DNA from: Streptomyces sp. NBRC 110611 | GTDB lineage: Bacteria > Actinomycetota > Actinomycetes > Streptomycetales > Streptomycetaceae | Assembly (NCBI RefSeq): GCF_001590865.1 | Contig: NZ_BBUY01000002.1 | Coordinates: forward strand, 553,713 to 617,712 | Direction of reading: 5' to 3' | Length of the DNA stretch: 64,000 nucleotides | In this document: positions 62,555 through 64,000 of the stretch, one piece after another | Layout of the letters: each line of letters begins with the position of its first letter | Position numbering within the stretch: position 1 is the stretch's first letter | Notes under the pieces: model-generated | Databases searched by the model: none | What the model saw: the letters and a program-made list of their open reading frames with translations, nothing else | What the model was told of the DNA's origin: nothing | Translations under genes and position numbers: made by a program

Positions 62555-64000
62555 CTCGTCGCGGTCAGGCTGCGGTGATCGGCAGCCTCGCCGATGTGCT
62601 GGGCCGCCGCGGCGGCCGTACCGGAACGCTGCATGCGCTGCCACTTGAGCCGGCTGCCGGTCACGAAGGCGACCACCGACTGGATGACCACGAGGTACAT
62701 CAGCTGCCGGTAGACGAGCAGTTGGAACGGCAGCGTCCACAGCGTGCGGCGGCGCTCGCCGTCGAGCCGCAGGGCGTACGCCGCCACGGCGATCTGCACC
62801 GCCAGGAATCCGAACCACGTCGCCACGGACTTCACCGGGCTGTCGGTGAACAGCGCGCTGTAGAGCATGAAGACATCGATGACCGGTGCGAGCAGCGGCA
62901 GCAGCACCTGGAAGAGGAGGAGGTACGACAGGCCGCGCCGCCCGAAGCGCCCGGCGGGTCCGACTTCCCTGACGGCCCTGCGGTGCTTCCACATCGCCTG
63001 CAGGGTGCCGTAGCACCAGCGGTAGCGCTGACGCCACAGCTGCCGCAGGGAGGTGGGGACCTCGGTCCAGGCGATGGCGGTCTCCTCGTACACCACCCGC
63101 CAGCCGGCCCGCCACAGTGCCATGGTGAGGTCGGTGTCCTCGGCGAGCGTGTCCTCGCTCAGGCCGCCCACCCCCATGAGCGCGTCCAGCCGGAAGGCGC
63201 CGATGGCGCCGGGCACGGTCGGCATGCACTCCAGGACCTCGAACATCCGGCGGTCCAGGTTGAAGCCGAAGACGTACTCCAGGTGCTGCCAACGGCCCAG
63301 CAGGCGCTTGCGGTTGCCGACCTTGGTGTTGCCGCTCACCGCGCCGATCGCCGGGTGGGCGAGCGGCTGGACGAGGCGCTGGACGGCGTCGGGCTCGAAG
63401 ACGGTGTCCGCGTCGACCATCACGACGTACGGGGAACGGACGTACGCCAGACCGTGGTTGAGGGCCGCGGCCTTGCCCGCGTTGGCCTGGCACACCACCT
63501 GCACCCGCGGGTCCCGCCGTGCGTACTCGTCCGCGATCTCCACGGTGCGGTCCGACGAGCCGTCGTCGATCACGATGATCTGCAGGTGCTGGTGGGTGGA
63601 GGCGAGCAGGGAGCGCAGCGTGCTGCCGATCCCGGCCTCTTCGTTGTACGCGGGCACGAGGACGGACACCGGTCCGCGTATCTCACGCAGCCGGGGCGCT
63701 CCCGGCCGGTGCCGCTCCAGGCGTCTGACGTGCATCCGGGCGAACAGGACCAGGGTGAACAGGCGGAACAGGCCGAGTGCGGCGGCGACGGTCAGCACCC
63801 AGGTGAGGGCGGCGACGAAGCCCTGGCCCAGCCACTGGAACCAGATCAGCGCGGTGCCCGCCCAGCGCTCGGTCCCGGACGCTTCGGTCGTGACGGGCGC
63901 GTCGACGCCGGCGCCGTCCGAAATAGTGGTGAACCGGCGGGCGTCCGGGTCGGTGAGCAGTTGCTCGGTCTCCCGGTAGGCGAGGGAGGTGTGGCTGAAC
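62551..64000 (-). CDS. membrane glycosyltransferase family 2, N-terminal part outside window
   Basis: The frame is open to the window edge, so the true start lies outside. Visible: an N-terminal segment (FSHTSLAYRETEQLL, TDPDARRFTTISDG), a helix (GQGFVAALTWVLTVAAALGL), then the GT2 domain: VSVLVPAYNEEAGIGSTLRS, IIVIDDGSSDRTVEIADEYA, VMVDADTVF (DxD), LAEDTDLTMALWRAG and the QxxRW-type RQRYRWCYGTLQ. Several C-terminal helices follow. It resembles processive chitin/hyaluronan-type synthases, often fused in streptomycetes to an N-terminal deacetylase. Coupled to the LCP gene, so a cell-wall or capsule polymer is likely. Confidence 0.88.
   Translation of the reverse strand, partial: FSHTSLAYRETEQLLTDPDARRFTTISDGAGVDAPVTTEASGTERWAGTALIWFQWLGQGFVAALTWVLTVAAALGLFRLFTLVLFARMHVRRLERHRPGAPRLREIRGPVSVLVPAYNEEAGIGSTLRSLLASTHQHLQIIVIDDGSSDRTVEIADEYARRDPRVQVVCQANAGKAAALNHGLAYVRSPYVVMVDADTVFEPDAVQRLVQPLAHPAIGAVSGNTKVGNRKRLLGRWQHLEYVFGFNLDRRMFEVLECMPTVPGAIGAFRLDALMGVGGLSEDTLAEDTDLTMALWRAGWRVVYEETAIAWTEVPTSLRQLWRQRYRWCYGTLQAMWKHRRAVREVGPAGRFGRRGLSYLLLFQVLLPLLAPVIDVFMLYSALFTDSPVKSVATWFGFLAVQIAVAAYALRLDGERRRTLWTLPFQLLVYRQLMYLVVIQSVVAFVTGSRLKWQRMQRSGTAAAAAQHIGEAADHRSLTATR

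Overview
The window is chromosomal DNA of a Streptomyces-type actinomycete. GC content is very high, GTG/TTG starts are frequent, and there is an almost exact SsgB sporulation protein, a serine/threonine kinase, Tat-exported enzymes and tRNA genes without an encoded CCA end. Gene order (thrS, HIT protein, ssgB, pabBC-like pair, tRNA cluster, cobalamin genes, metNIQ, glpQ, TetR/MFS pair, argH/argG, argCJBDR) is that of the conserved Streptomyces core, so most of the window is ordinary household DNA. It starts inside a beta-propeller lipoprotein gene and ends inside a glycosyltransferase gene.

Layout. 0-6 kb: propeller lipoprotein and polysaccharide deacetylase, HIT protein, thrS, and a coupled DUF4365/OB-like pair, all on the minus strand. 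6-15 kb: a DnaQ-like exonuclease, two tRNA-Val(CAC) genes, small membrane proteins, ssgB, a DsbA-like protein, a pabB/pabC pair, and a five-gene tRNA cluster (Gly, Cys, three Val). 15-26 kb: a kinase, a TrmH-type methylase, and a cobalamin block: siroheme synthase/SUMT, a very large BluB-CobT fusion with a roughly 900-residue disordered tail, and cobL. 26-30 kb: a GNAT protein and metNIQ, preceded by a probable leaderless Cys/Met-containing leader peptide and a hairpin. 30-38 kb: membrane proteins, glpQ, a 1-acylglycerol-3-phosphate acyltransferase, a 5'-nucleotidase and a TetR-regulated drug exporter. 38-48 kb: arginine biosynthesis in two operons (argGH and argCJBDR), separated by DUF488, tRNA-Pro and an orphan pstS.

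48.14-53.31 kb is the accessory part. It is a 5166-bp element with inverted TGTGACCGAG ends, a perfect 5-bp target duplication (CCGGC), and five copies of a 17-18 bp repeat (consensus close to TTAGTTGGCGGATC) near the two ends. This is the hallmark of a Tn7/Tn5053/Mu-like transposon. Its transposition genes appear reduced to a TnsA-like and a TnsB-like remnant fused to a coiled coil. The only intact gene is a 1056-residue TIR - transmembrane - WD40 protein with a rare TTA leucine codon, a candidate membrane-bound NAD-cleaving defence or death effector. The element sits 29 bp upstream of the -35 box of the argC promoter.

53-64 kb: DUF1059 and GNAT proteins, a MocR regulator and an EamA exporter whose divergent start codons share one CATG, a DUF1918 protein, a family-10-like glycoside hydrolase, a 3-hydroxyacyl-CoA dehydrogenase, a dienelactone hydrolase with a divergent MarR regulator, and an LCP-family protein coupled to a membrane glycosyltransferase.

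All functional statements come from reading translated sequence by eye; no database search was run. Start codons were chosen by ribosome-binding sites and overlap with neighbours, and uncertain ones are stated.
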